DNA of 44,149 nucleotides from a virus, in the IMG/VR virus record IMGVR_UViG_3300045970_001349, positions 1-44,149 of that record; one strand, written 5' to 3'. A program made the position numbers and the translations under genes. This document shows, in pieces, positions 7,660 through 15,633 of this stretch (its first letter is position 1; the number at the start of each line of letters is the position of its first letter). The notes beneath the pieces were generated by a model. It was not told the DNA's origin. It ran no database searches and saw nothing but the letters and a program-made list of their open reading frames with translations.

Positions 7660-8834
7660 CCGATCCTCACGATGTCGGAGCCGGCGGTGATCGTGCCGTC
7701 GAGAGTGATCGGCGTCGGATTGAGCACGCCACCGCTGGCTGCGATGAGTACCGACAGCGCCGGAATCGTGACGCGCACGGGATCGCCGTTGCGAGCCGCG
7801 CCCGCGGGGTCGGAGTCCGAGCCGAGAAACAGCCGCGAGGGCACGAAGCCTGGGCCGCCCTTGCCCACGTAGTGCGTGACGATGGGCTGCGTACGCTTGC
7901 CCTCGAGAAACTGCACGGCGACCTCGGTGCCAGGCGTGAGCTGCGCGTAGCAGCCCGGCAGGCCCGGCATCACCGAGATCGGCAGCACGTCGGGCAGCCC
8001 TGCAGCGCGGCTCATGGCCTGCAGCTCGACGCGCGTGTTGTCGCCCTCGCCGCCAGCCATCCGCACGACGCGGTAACGCCAGAGTCCGTGCAGCTTGCCG
8101 TCTGTCGCGCGGTCGACGAGCGAGCGGAAGATCCCGGCCATGCGGCTCGAGCGCGAATCTCCGCACCACACGCGCACGCGCACCTCTTCGGGCGTCACGT
8201 CGACGACGAGCTCGCGGACGGTCTGCAGCTCATCCAAGCGCTCCGAGAGCACGGTGCCGATGCCCACGGCGCCGAGGTCGTCCATCGCGAGCACGGCGAG
8301 GCGCGTGCGCGGGTTGTACTCGACGAGCTCGTACGCGCCCGCGGCCGCCGGCGACGCCGCGCGCGCGCCGACCTGAGTGACGCCGTCGTAGTCGACCCAC
8401 CACTCGGCACCACCGATGACGTCCTCGAGCACGCGCGAGGCGGGCCCCGCCTGGCGCACGTAGTCGACTCCGATCCGCTCGGAGACCGGCGCGAATCCGC
8501 CGAGCGTCTCACCCGCGAGCCGCGCCGCGTCCTCGGCGATGGTGCGCGCGCGAATGCCCGCGTCGTTGTGCCAGGCCTTCGCCACGAGCAACGTCGCCCA
8601 CCCGCCGCCGCCGGCGACGAGCCGCATGCGGCGCTGTAGGCCGAACGTGCCCCCAGCGCGCGGGTCGACCGTGCCGACGAGCTCGAGCGCACCGAGCGCG
8701 AGCGTGATCGGCCCGGCGGACAGCGTCGGCTCCTCGACGAAGTCGACGTCGGCCCACCACGGGCCCGTTGCCGGCACGTGCACGACGACGTGCGCCGCGG
8801 GGAAGCCTCCGAGCGTGGCGAAGGGCTGCGTCAT
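7656..8834 (-). CDS. Baseplate hub fused to tail spike (Mu gp44 + gp45-like)
   Basis: The 392-aa product combines two roles that are separate genes in Mu. The first ~250 residues resemble the gp44/gpD hub, with two beta barrels and an internal segment (WHNDAGIRARTIAEDAARLA). From about residue 285 there is an OB-fold spike segment, with PGLPGCYAQLTPGTEVAVQF and VGKGGPGF, followed by strand repeats that could form the needle. A single trimeric protein would then serve as hub and membrane-piercing spike. Length is short for the sum, so the needle must be small. The start is ATG, overlapping the upstream stop by ATGA. Confidence 0.7.
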   Translation of the reverse strand: MTQPFATLGGFPAAHVVVHVPATGPWWADVDFVEEPTLSAGPITLALGALELVGTVDPRAGGTFGLQRRMRLVAGGGGWATLLVAKAWHNDAGIRARTIAEDAARLAGETLGGFAPVSERIGVDYVRQAGPASRVLEDVIGGAEWWVDYDGVTQVGARAASPAAAGAYELVEYNPRTRLAVLAMDDLGAVGIGTVLSERLDELQTVRELVVDVTPEEVRVRVWCGDSRSSRMAGIFRSLVDRATDGKLHGLWRYRVVRMAGGEGDNTRVELQAMSRAAGLPDVLPISVMPGLPGCYAQLTPGTEVAVQFLEGKRTQPIVTHYVGKGGPGFVPSRLFLGSDSDPAGAARNGDPVRVTIPALSVLIAASGGVLNPTPITLDGTITAGSDIVRIG

Positions 8835-9343
8835 AGCGCGCTCAGCGCCTGCACCTGGGCGGCGAGTTGTTCGATGTGCTGATCGACGGGATCGACGGGC
8901 CGCGCCTGCGCGCCGTCAGGACGCGAGAGCGCCGGAGTGAGCTTGCGGTACTCGATGAGCGGGATCTCGATGGTCCACTCGCCGTCTCGCGTCTGGACGG
9001 GCTGCTTGACGTCCTCGACGCCGCACGCCGTGATGCCGAGGTCCTCGAGAATCGGGTGCCAGATCTCGAGTTGCTTCGGGCGCTCGCCGAGCGGCGGCTT
9101 CTTCACGATCTCGGAGAACGTTGCCCACTCGGCGAATTGCTCCGACGTGTAGAGACGCAGCTTCAGAATGAAGTGTGCGAGGCGCACTCCGCGGAAGATC
9201 GTCGTCGCGCCTGAGAGCCCGAAGCCCTTGCGCTCGTCCCACGTGCGAGGCGATCCCGCGCGCTCGAGCTCCGCGATGCCCGGCGAGCGACGCCCCGCGA
9301 GTAGCACGTAATCGATCGGCGCCTTGAACGGATCGAAGCTCAT
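8831..9343 (-). CDS. Tail/baseplate protein of unknown type
   Basis: This 170-aa protein lies between tape measure and hub, the slot where phages encode small tail-tube initiator or adaptor proteins. It has no LysM or enzyme motif. Visible features are an N-terminal PIDYVLLAGRRSPGIAEL, an amphipathic middle part, and a C-terminal strand pair (DGEWTIEIPLIEYRKL) followed by a short coiled tail (DPVDQHIEQLAAQVQALSAL). ATGA overlaps on both sides place it firmly in the tail operon. A role as adaptor between tube and hub is inferred from position. Confidence 0.6.
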   Translation of the reverse strand: MSFDPFKAPIDYVLLAGRRSPGIAELERAGSPRTWDERKGFGLSGATTIFRGVRLAHFILKLRLYTSEQFAEWATFSEIVKKPPLGERPKQLEIWHPILEDLGITACGVEDVKQPVQTRDGEWTIEIPLIEYRKLTPALSRPDGAQARPVDPVDQHIEQLAAQVQALSAL

Positions 9344-11175
9344 GCGGAAGCTCCCATCTCGATGGCGACGCCCTCGAAAAGCCGGACGATCTGATCGCGG
9401 ATGCTGGTCTGGTCGAGCGCGCGCGCGTCACTCGACGAGACGTGGATGTGCAGCTCGCCGACGGACACCGAATGCGATGCACCGGCGCCGGTGACGCCAC
9501 CAACGGCCGACGACGCCATGCCAGAGACGGCTCCCTCGACGGTGCCGCCGCCCGACCCGACGCCAGCCGCGAAGCCTCGGGGGATCTGCATGCCCAGCGC
9601 AGCGAACACCCTCGACGGCGAGTGGATCCCGAGCGCCTCTGTCAGCGTCGATGTCGCGGTGGTCGCGAGGCCGCGCACCGCCGAGACGATGCGCTGCGTC
9701 CCGCGCTGCAGACCTCCCACGAGACCATCGACGAGCGACGTGCCGAGCGCGCCCCAGTCGAGCGCGAGAGCCCAAGCGAGCACCTTGTCGATCTGCTCGC
9801 CGAGCCACATCACGGCGTAGCCCGCGAGCAGGAAGGGCGCCATGGCGAGCAGGCCCGCGACGACCACTGCGCCAAGGGCAAGCGCGAGAAGCCCGGCCGC
9901 CGCCGCCGTGACGACGAGCGCGCCGGCGAGCATCGCGACGACGAACATGCCGGCGTTGAGTGCGAGGCTCGTCTTGTCGATGCCCGAGAGCAGGTCGCCG
10001 CCGAACGTCCGCTTGAACCAGACCTTGAGCCTCAGCACGGCGAGAGTGAGCTCGAGCGCGGCGATGATCGCGCCCTGGAAGAAGCGCTTCATCAGCGGGC
10101 CGCCGGTCTGGAGCGAGTCGAGCAGCGGGTTGAACAGCGCCTCGAAGATCGTCTTGAGCGCGCGGCCGCTCGCGGTGTTCGCCGACAGCAGCTGCGTCAC
10201 CTCGTTGAGCGCGCCGAGGAAGCCCTCGATGCGCAGGCCGCCCGTCAGGAACTGCAGCGACTCCTCGAGCTTGCGACTCTGCACGTCGAGCGACAGCATC
10301 TGCCGCGCCGCGAGTCCGCCGAGTCGGCTCTTGACCTTGTCGGCGAGCGCGTCGACCGAGCGGCCTGTGCGGGCGAAGCTGATCGCCATGCCCTGCATGC
10401 GTGCGGCCATCGCGGGGCCCTGCACGCTCGCCGTCGTCGTCACTGCCTCGAGCGCTCGAGCGAGAGTGCCGCCGCGCAGCCCGGCGCGGTATAGCTGCTC
10501 GGCGTAGCCAGAGACGGCGCCACGCGCGAGCGCAGACGAGGCCGCCGTGCGGTCGATTGCCGCCGTCAGCTCAGTCACGCTCCCAGCCGCGATCCCGTGC
10601 CAGCGCCGGATCGTCATCAGCCCCTCGAGGCGCAGCTGCTCAGAGCGGCGCGCGTCCGACGACGCGACGCCGTAACGCAGCAACGCCGCCGCGCCGGCGA
10701 GCGCCGCAGCAGCAAGCGCGACCATCGCCGCGACGACCGCCATCGTGCCCATCGCGATCAGCCCGCCGCCGGAGAGCAGCCCCTCGAGCGACTCGAGCTT
10801 GCCCACCATCCCGCCGAGCGGCCCGGGCATCTTCTTGCTCGCTCCGAGCAGCCCCTCGAGAGCGCTCTTCGTCTCCGCAGCCGCTGGCGCGGTCTTGCCG
10901 AACGTGCCGCCGAGCTCAACGAACGAACTCTGCGCCGTCGCGATGGACGCCTTCTGTGCCGCGATCTGGTCACGCAAGGACTTGAACGCGGCGACGTTCG
11001 TCGATGTGCCTCCCTTGAGGCGCCGCATCGCGGACTGCATCTCAGAGAGGGCGCGAACATCCGCGTCGATCTTGCCCTTGAGACGCTCGAGCGCTCCGGC
11101 CGCAGACTCGGCCGGGCCGGACGTCTCGTCCTTGAGCTCGACTGAGAATGTGGAGGTGACAGCGCCGGTTCCCAC
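9340..11175 (-). CDS. Tail tape measure protein
   Basis: The product is 611 aa from a GTG start (MGTGAVTSTFSVEL). It has long helical stretches, several hydrophobic segments (about residues 140-165, 365-385 and 410-455) and a C-terminal region LTEALGIHSPSRVFAALGMQ with the HSPSRVF motif typical of tape measures. It follows the frameshifted chaperone pair, the standard order. 611 aa at about 1.5 angstrom per residue would suit a tail of around 90 nm; that is an estimate from a known rule. The start lies 1 nt after the upstream TAA stop. Confidence 0.9.
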   Translation of the reverse strand: MGTGAVTSTFSVELKDETSGPAESAAGALERLKGKIDADVRALSEMQSAMRRLKGGTSTNVAAFKSLRDQIAAQKASIATAQSSFVELGGTFGKTAPAAAETKSALEGLLGASKKMPGPLGGMVGKLESLEGLLSGGGLIAMGTMAVVAAMVALAAAALAGAAALLRYGVASSDARRSEQLRLEGLMTIRRWHGIAAGSVTELTAAIDRTAASSALARGAVSGYAEQLYRAGLRGGTLARALEAVTTTASVQGPAMAARMQGMAISFARTGRSVDALADKVKSRLGGLAARQMLSLDVQSRKLEESLQFLTGGLRIEGFLGALNEVTQLLSANTASGRALKTIFEALFNPLLDSLQTGGPLMKRFFQGAIIAALELTLAVLRLKVWFKRTFGGDLLSGIDKTSLALNAGMFVVAMLAGALVVTAAAAGLLALALGAVVVAGLLAMAPFLLAGYAVMWLGEQIDKVLAWALALDWGALGTSLVDGLVGGLQRGTQRIVSAVRGLATTATSTLTEALGIHSPSRVFAALGMQIPRGFAAGVGSGGGTVEGAVSGMASSAVGGVTGAGASHSVSVGELHIHVSSSDARALDQTSIRDQIVRLFEGVAIEMGASA

Positions 11176-11176
11176 G

Positions 11177-11796
11177 TTACTTCTCCTTCGCGAGCGCCTT
11201 CCGAATCAGCCCCAGATCGTGCATCGCCTGCGCGGTCGTGATCGCGCCGACGAGCGCGCGATTCTCTTCTGCTTCGGTCTCTGTCTCCCGACCCCACGCG
11301 GCGAGCAGGCAGGCGGCCCACACACCAAGATCCGTCTGAGCCAGCCGCCGCAGCTCCGCTATTTTCCCTGCCGCTCTTGCTGAGCCGCTCCCGCGAGTGT
11401 CGCGACCGCCTCTGCGAGCAGCGCCAGCGTACCGGGCTGCTCGTCGAGGATGCGGTCGAGCTCCGCGGCCGTCGGGTAGACGACGCACGGACGCACGAGC
11501 TTGATCACGTCCTCGCTCTTGCTCGATGCCTGGTCCTGAAAGCGCCGGTAGGCCGCCACGTGCGGTCGCCTCACGACGATCGCGCCGAGGCAGGTCACCA
11601 CAGTCGCGATCTTGCCCGCGCCGTGCTCGATCTCGGCCTTCTCGATGCCGGGCGCGTCGCGCAGCGCGTTCTCTTCGCGCACCGCCGCCGCCTCGAGCGC
11701 GGCGAGCTCCGTACGCTCGACACGTGCCGCGACGTTCGCCGCGTTCGCCGCCTTGGCCTTCGCGAGGCGCTCCTCGAGCTGCTCGCGCGTGCTCAC
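11177..11796 (-). CDS. Tail assembly chaperone GT-type fusion, made by -1 frameshift
   Basis: This is the extended product of the chaperone gene. Ribosomes that slip at the GGGAAAA heptamer (11368 to 11362) read IAELRRLAQTDLG in the -1 frame instead of stopping at TAG. They add 61 residues to the 145 of the short form, for 206 aa in total. The added part (with WAACLLAAWGRETETEAEEN) looks like genuine protein, with none of the Arg-rich noise seen in shadow frames here. In lambda, P2 and Mu the ratio of short to fused forms matters for tail assembly on the tape measure, and the same role is expected here. The slip itself is inferred. Confidence 0.75.
11359..11796 (-). CDS. Tail assembly chaperone, short G-type form
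   Basis: The unshifted product is 145 aa (MSTREQLEERLAKAK at the start, QQERQGK at the end) from a GTG that overlaps the tube stop as GTGA. The N-terminal 50 residues form a charged helix; the rest is mixed. It occupies the slot between the tail tube and the tape measure, where tailed phages encode chaperones that hold the tape measure before tube polymerisation. Its last two sense codons and the base before them make the slippery site, so termination here competes with -1 slippage into the fused form. Confidence 0.8.
   Translation of the reverse strand: MSTREQLEERLAKAKAANAANVAARVERTELAALEAAAVREENALRDAPGIEKAEIEHGAGKIATVVTCLGAIVVRRPHVAAYRRFQDQASSKSEDVIKLVRPCVVYPTAAELDRILDEQPGTLALLAEAVATLAGAAQQERQGK
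11362..11368 (-). promoter_or_regulatory. Programmed -1 frameshift site GGGAAAA
   Basis: Reading the minus strand in the chaperone frame, the codons are CAG GGA AAA TAG, so the heptamer G-GGA-AAA lies in exactly the X-XXY-YYZ phase needed for -1 slippage. The zero-frame stop follows at once. The -1 frame is open for 61 more codons with protein-like composition. Lambda uses the similar GGGAAAG in the same gene pair. GC-rich sequence follows the site and could form a stimulatory stem, but I could not fold it reliably. Confidence 0.8.
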
Positions 11797-12272
11797 GCGT
11801 CACCTTCGCGCGAGTCGTAGAGCGTCACGCCGTTGCGACGGATGAGCATGCAGTCGAACTCGACGTCTTCCTTGAGCGGGTCCGGGTTCTCCTCGGCCTT
11901 CTCGGAGTTCTTCGCCCACATGCATCGGTCGAGCTCGACCGTGATCGGCGTGAGGTCGCTCTCGACGAACTGCACGACGATCTGGAACTCGACAGTGCCG
12001 TAGCTGCGGCGGTCGGACGCCTGCGCAGCGAGCCACTCGCGCATCTGCTGCATCGTGTGCTTGAAGCCCGACACGACGACCGGCTCGACGGTGTACTTGC
12101 CCGCCGTGCGACCGAGTGGCTTGTGCGAGCGGCCCATGCCGTACGCCTTCACCCGCTCGAGCGCGTCGCCGTAGCTGATCGCCGTGAGGCCCGTCCACGT
12201 CTCGTTCCCCGCCTTGAGGATGACGGACGACCAGCTGTAGAGGTTGCCGTTGATTCGAGTCTGGTCGCTCAT
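11793..12272 (-). CDS. Tail tube protein
   Basis: The product is 159 aa, the expected size for an inner tube protein of a contractile phage. It begins MSDQTRINGNLYSWSSVILK, a pattern common in Mu-like tube proteins (x-I-N-G-x-x-Y-S-W-S-S-I). It lies directly after the sheath gene and before the chaperones. The middle part is strand-rich with long surface loops. The ATG has a GGAG site 8 nt upstream. As a highly expressed structural gene it has its own ribosome site rather than an overlap with the sheath stop. Confidence 0.85.
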   Translation of the reverse strand: MSDQTRINGNLYSWSSVILKAGNETWTGLTAISYGDALERVKAYGMGRSHKPLGRTAGKYTVEPVVVSGFKHTMQQMREWLAAQASDRRSYGTVEFQIVVQFVESDLTPITVELDRCMWAKNSEKAEENPDPLKEDVEFDCMLIRRNGVTLYDSREGDA

Positions 12273-12287
12273 GGACGTCTCCTACGC

Positions 12288-13763
12288 TCAGGCGGTTTGG
12301 ACCGACATCGCCGGGTTCTGGAACCCAACGTCGAGGTTGATCGCCTCGGGGTAGCCGAGCGGCGTGACGCGCGCTTGGCCCGTGAACGTCTTGGTGCTGA
12401 GGATGTTGTCGGTGCGCGAGAGCACGAACGCGACGGCGCTCGCCTTGGGCTTCGCGAGCAGCACCGAGCGCATCGCCGCGCGCGCGCCACTCTCGATCTC
12501 GAGCGCCTCGCTCTCGAGGAGGAATCCCGTCGTTGCGTTCACGCGCACGGGCTTGTTGAGGCGCCGCTGGAAGTATGCTCGCAGTGCGGCGTGCCCCAGG
12601 TTGATCACGCGACGGTGAGGCAGCAGTTCGAAGTCCGAGCCGGCCGCGGAGAAGAGGTTGGGTCGGTTGACGTAGACGCCCGCGATGCCCTCCCACGTGC
12701 GCGCGACAGTGAAGCCGGAGTCGTCGAGACCGGGATTGATCGACTCGTCGTGCTCGTCGTTGTTGCCGTTCGCATCACGGATGCTGCACGGAAGCGGGCC
12801 GAGGTCGATCGCTGCGACGTTGATCTCGTGCGATACGCTCGCCTCGCGTGCGGCGTAGACGTACGAGAACGGCACCTTGTACTCGCGCCCTGAGACGCTC
12901 GAGATCATCTTCACCGTGGCGGCGCAGATGTCTCCGTCCACCGTGGCGAGCGACGAGAAGATGGCGTCAAGCGCCGTCTTGTACTGCGCCTCCGTCTCGC
13001 CGGTGATGAGGATCGGCCGCACGTTGGCGATCCAAGGGTGATACTTCCCGGCCGCCTTCCACGCGGCGACCTTGACCTCGAGCGCAGCGAAGACCGTCGC
13101 ATCGAGGATGCACGTGAGATGCAGGATCTCCCAGGTGATGATCGAGTTGCCGAGCGCGAGCAGGGCCGAGGCGACCTCGGTCCCGTTCGGCTGCGGCGAC
13201 GTCGTGCGGAAGCTGCACGACGTGGTGGCGAGCATCGTCCCCGCCGCGAACGCGAGCTTGATGCCGGGCGCCGCGCTGCCCGTCGGCGACGCATCGGCGG
13301 GCACCGTGAAGACGACCGCAGTCCCGAGCGCGGTGACGGGCGACCAGTTGCGGCCTGCGTCGAGCGACCACTGGAAAGTGATCCCCGCGCTCCCGATCGT
13401 GCCCGCGGTCACGATGCGAAACGCGAACTCGTAGTCACCGATCGGCACCACCGCGACGTCGCGCGTGATGACCGACGTCCCGGGGTTGACGATCGCGATG
13501 GTCGACGCGGTGCCGACGGTCGTCTGCCCCGTCTTCACGAACACTACGGGCTTGCCATAGCGCTCGATGTAGTGGCACCCCGCCTCGACGAGCGGGCCGC
13601 TGCCGAACGCCGCGACCACGTCCTTCACGCGCGCGAAGGTGGCCGGAGTGTCCGCCGTGCCCGAGTTCGATACGCCGACGACGGCGTAGAGCGCGCCGGC
13701 CGAGGGGGGCAGGATGCCGAGGGCTCCGTCGAGCTCCACGATCGAGACTTGCGGCTGAGACAT
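12288..13763 (-). CDS. Tail sheath protein (DUF2586-like)
   Basis: The 491-aa product starts MSQPQVSIVELDGALGILPP and has an N-terminal alpha/beta core, a large beta-rich insertion (about residues 100-185) and a conserved C-terminal domain. That domain contains LLPHRRVINLGHAALRAYF and VRVNATTGFLLESEAL, which match the arm and C-terminal domain of DUF2586-type sheaths. It would polymerise around the tube and contract on infection. A near-perfect AAGGAG lies 7 nt before the ATG, as expected for an abundant virion protein. Together with the tube and gp25 genes it shows a contractile tail. Confidence 0.85.
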   Translation of the reverse strand: MSQPQVSIVELDGALGILPPSAGALYAVVGVSNSGTADTPATFARVKDVVAAFGSGPLVEAGCHYIERYGKPVVFVKTGQTTVGTASTIAIVNPGTSVITRDVAVVPIGDYEFAFRIVTAGTIGSAGITFQWSLDAGRNWSPVTALGTAVVFTVPADASPTGSAAPGIKLAFAAGTMLATTSCSFRTTSPQPNGTEVASALLALGNSIITWEILHLTCILDATVFAALEVKVAAWKAAGKYHPWIANVRPILITGETEAQYKTALDAIFSSLATVDGDICAATVKMISSVSGREYKVPFSYVYAAREASVSHEINVAAIDLGPLPCSIRDANGNNDEHDESINPGLDDSGFTVARTWEGIAGVYVNRPNLFSAAGSDFELLPHRRVINLGHAALRAYFQRRLNKPVRVNATTGFLLESEALEIESGARAAMRSVLLAKPKASAVAFVLSRTDNILSTKTFTGQARVTPLGYPEAINLDVGFQNPAMSVQTA

Positions 13764-13773
13764 GGTCGCTCCT

Positions 13774-14631
13774 TCAGGTCGTCATGCGAGAGAACACGAG
13801 CGCCGTCGTGCCGAGCACGATCGGAGCCGGAGTGGTAAGCGCGAACTCGGCGCCGCCGTTGACGTCGCCGGCGGCCACGTAGACGAGCAGGCCCGCCGGC
13901 ACTTCGCCCGACGTGTCCGCGTCGACCGCACGCGCCCACGCGCCTGTCGCGACGACGTAGATCCCGTTCGTCGCGCCCGCGGCCTGGTCCTTCACGAGCA
14001 CGCGGTCGCCAGCGAGCAGCGCCACGGTGTCGACGGTCCGCTCGCCAGAGAGCGTGATCGGTGCCGTCGACGCCGCCACCACTGGAGCGGCGATTCGCGT
14101 CGTTTCGGTCTCGCTGAGCTCAGACGTTGCGATCTGCGCGCCCGACTCCGCCGGCGCGAGCGTGTACGGCGCGTCGGGAATCATCGCGTCGATCGCACAC
14201 ACGACACGCAGCGATGCACCGTACCGGCGCTCGAGCTTCGCGTCCGACCAGCGCACCGACTCGATGCTCACTGTTCCGTGCGCCGCGAAGTAGACCGCGC
14301 GCCACCACGCGTCAAAGAGCTCGCGCGCTGCCTGGTACTGCGTGCGCTCGTTCTCGGCGGCTGTCGCGTCCTGCGCCTCGATGTACACGGTGAAGAGTTC
14401 GCGCAGCGTCGCGAGCGGCCGAGCACCTGCGCCGACGCCGCCAGGGCTACGCGCGCCCGTGATCCGTCCGAGATCTCCGTCGTCGCCGGGCACCCACGCG
14501 ATGCGGTGCGCAGTCGCGCCGCGCTGCGCTGGCGTGCGCCAGCCGAACACGTTCTCGCAGATCGTGCTCTCGGCAGCGAAGCGCGCGACGACGGCATCGT
14601 AGAGACGTGGCAGTGCGAGGACGATCGCCAC
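13774..14631 (-). CDS. Tail terminator/neck-type protein with C-terminal fibre-like domain
   Basis: This 285-aa protein, from a GTG start, appears to have two parts. Residues 1 to about 150 occupy the neck or tail-terminator slot just before the sheath and have the mixed alpha/beta look and length of that class. After a linker (about 155-185), residues about 188-285 carry a module usually found in tail fibres and appendages, with ITLSGERTVDTVALLAGDRV, KDQAAGATNGIYVV and a LVFSRM end. Fusion of this module to a neck-region protein suggests a decorated collar. The start is 2 nt after the upstream TAG. The domain boundary is approximate. Confidence 0.6.
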   Translation of the reverse strand: MAIVLALPRLYDAVVARFAAESTICENVFGWRTPAQRGATAHRIAWVPGDDGDLGRITGARSPGGVGAGARPLATLRELFTVYIEAQDATAAENERTQYQAARELFDAWWRAVYFAAHGTVSIESVRWSDAKLERRYGASLRVVCAIDAMIPDAPYTLAPAESGAQIATSELSETETTRIAAPVVAASTAPITLSGERTVDTVALLAGDRVLVKDQAAGATNGIYVVATGAWARAVDADTSGEVPAGLLVYVAAGDVNGGAEFALTTPAPIVLGTTALVFSRMTT

Positions 14632-14633
14632 GA

Positions 14634-15029
14634 CTACTGCCCTCCCATCGCGCGAGTGAACTCGGCCGTTGCGACCTTGTCGATCGCGCGAGAGATCGGC
14701 TCGGTGAGCGCACCTGACGGGATGATCTGGCGACGCTTGCCGCCCTTCACCGCACCCACGTCGTGTCGCGCGTACACGCCATCGAGGCGCACGACGACGA
14801 CGCTACCCACCGCGCGCACGCTGAGATCCTTCTCGACGTGCTGCAGTGGTACGTGGCCGTCCTCGGTCTTCTCCCACGCCTTGCCGTCGGGACCGACTCC
14901 GCGCTTTGTCTGCGCGACGATCTCGCCTTCGATTGCGCGCGCAACAGCCGGCGCGATGCGCGTCACCAGTCCAGGCAGATCGCGCAGCCTGGCGATCTGC
15001 CGGCGCATGACGATGCTGCCGTCAGGCAT
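14634..15029 (-). CDS. Virion morphogenesis / neck protein (gpS or HK97 gp10-like)
   Basis: The product is 131 aa. It contains AIEGEIVAQTKRGVGPDGKA followed by W, then a segment ending VYARHDVGA and a RRQIIPSGALTEPISRAI tail. This order (F/T-x-x-G-x-x-P-D-G-x-x-W, then H-x-x-G-A, then R-Q-I-x-P) is the signature of the phage virion morphogenesis family that completes the tail-head joint. The ATG overlaps the gp36 stop by 8 nt and has a GAGGGG site. A longer frame upstream is Arg-rich and antisense-like, so I kept the short start. Confidence 0.75.
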   Translation of the reverse strand: MPDGSIVMRRQIARLRDLPGLVTRIAPAVARAIEGEIVAQTKRGVGPDGKAWEKTEDGHVPLQHVEKDLSVRAVGSVVVVRLDGVYARHDVGAVKGGKRRQIIPSGALTEPISRAIDKVATAEFTRAMGGQ

Positions 15030-15513
15030 CGGAGGTCCCCTCGCCGCGACTGTCTTCGTCGCGCCCGACACGCGCTTGACGATCCGTGAAGACGTACGGC
15101 GACGCCTCGCTCGAGCCCATCGGCGCGCCCTTGCTGATCCCGCTCGCCGTCGTGTCCTGGCGAAGCGGCAGGTCGAAGAGCCCCGTCTCACTGTCGGCGG
15201 CCTCCTTGATCTCGGCGACCGCCGTGTCCGCGTCGGCCTTGATCAGCAGCCACTGCTCGTCGTTCGGGTTGACGCCGCGCTTGAGGTACGCGCGCACCGT
15301 GACGAGGGCCGCCAGCCAGCCGACGACCGCATCGGGATACGGCGCAGCGAACGGCACCGCGTAGCGCTTCCGAAGGCGCGAGTCGATCCACGCGCTGCGA
15401 CTCGCGAGCTGCGCCGACAGGAACGCCGAGTACCGCAGCTCGAGCGCGTCGATGTCCTCGTCGGGCATCAGCGACAGCGGCGTGAACTCGAGGACGGTCA
15501 GGTAGGCAGGCAC
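15022..15513 (-). CDS. Head-tail connector, Mu gp36-like (DUF1320)
   Basis: The 163-aa product has the DUF1320 layout: an early EDIDALELRYSAFLSAQLAS helix, WIDSRLRKRYAVPF, then a helical middle part (GWLAALVTVRAYLKRGVNPN) and an acidic ADADTAVAEIKEAADSETG segment. The family sits at the capsid vertex and receives the neck. The GTG start is preceded by GTGAGAG and lies 18 nt downstream of a structured RNA element. The C-terminal 40 residues are charged and probably disordered. Confidence 0.75.
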   Translation of the reverse strand: MPAYLTVLEFTPLSLMPDEDIDALELRYSAFLSAQLASRSAWIDSRLRKRYAVPFAAPYPDAVVGWLAALVTVRAYLKRGVNPNDEQWLLIKADADTAVAEIKEAADSETGLFDLPLRQDTTASGISKGAPMGSSEASPYVFTDRQARVGRDEDSRGEGTSDA

Positions 15514-15531
15514 GGCGCTCTCACGTCCTAA

Positions 15532-15571
15532 GCCCGCTCCGCTCGCCCTCGAAAGGGCGAACTCGGCGGGC
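15532..15571 (-). ncRNA. Structured RNA element, copy A (upstream of gp36-like gene)
   Basis: On the minus-strand transcript this folds as GCCCGC / GCGGGC outer stem, a 3x3 internal loop (CGA opposite GGA), then an 8-bp inner stem (GTTCGCCC with GGGCGAGC, one G-U) closed by a TTTCGA loop. Copies B and C keep the outer stem, the CGA side of the loop and the following TTAGG, but have a different, shorter inner stem that still pairs. That is covariation-like support for an RNA structure. It sits in a 120-nt gap just before the gp36 start. The lack of a U-run argues against an ordinary terminator. Confidence 0.6.
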
Positions 15572-15633
15572 CGGACGCTGCAGAGCCAGAGCGCGCGGGC
15601 GCTGTAGGTGGGTGCGCCGAGAGGCGCGTCAGG

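Noticed and set aside
9442-10494. Long plus-strand frame opposite the tape measure gene
   Set aside because: Arg/His/Glu-rich shadow typical of GC-rich antisense frames; the minus-strand frame has clear tape measure features.
11177-11803. The whole 208-codon -1 frame as an independent gene from 11803
   Set aside because: Its first two thirds are Arg/Gly-rich shadow of the chaperone gene; only the last 61 codons look real, which fits the frameshift model.
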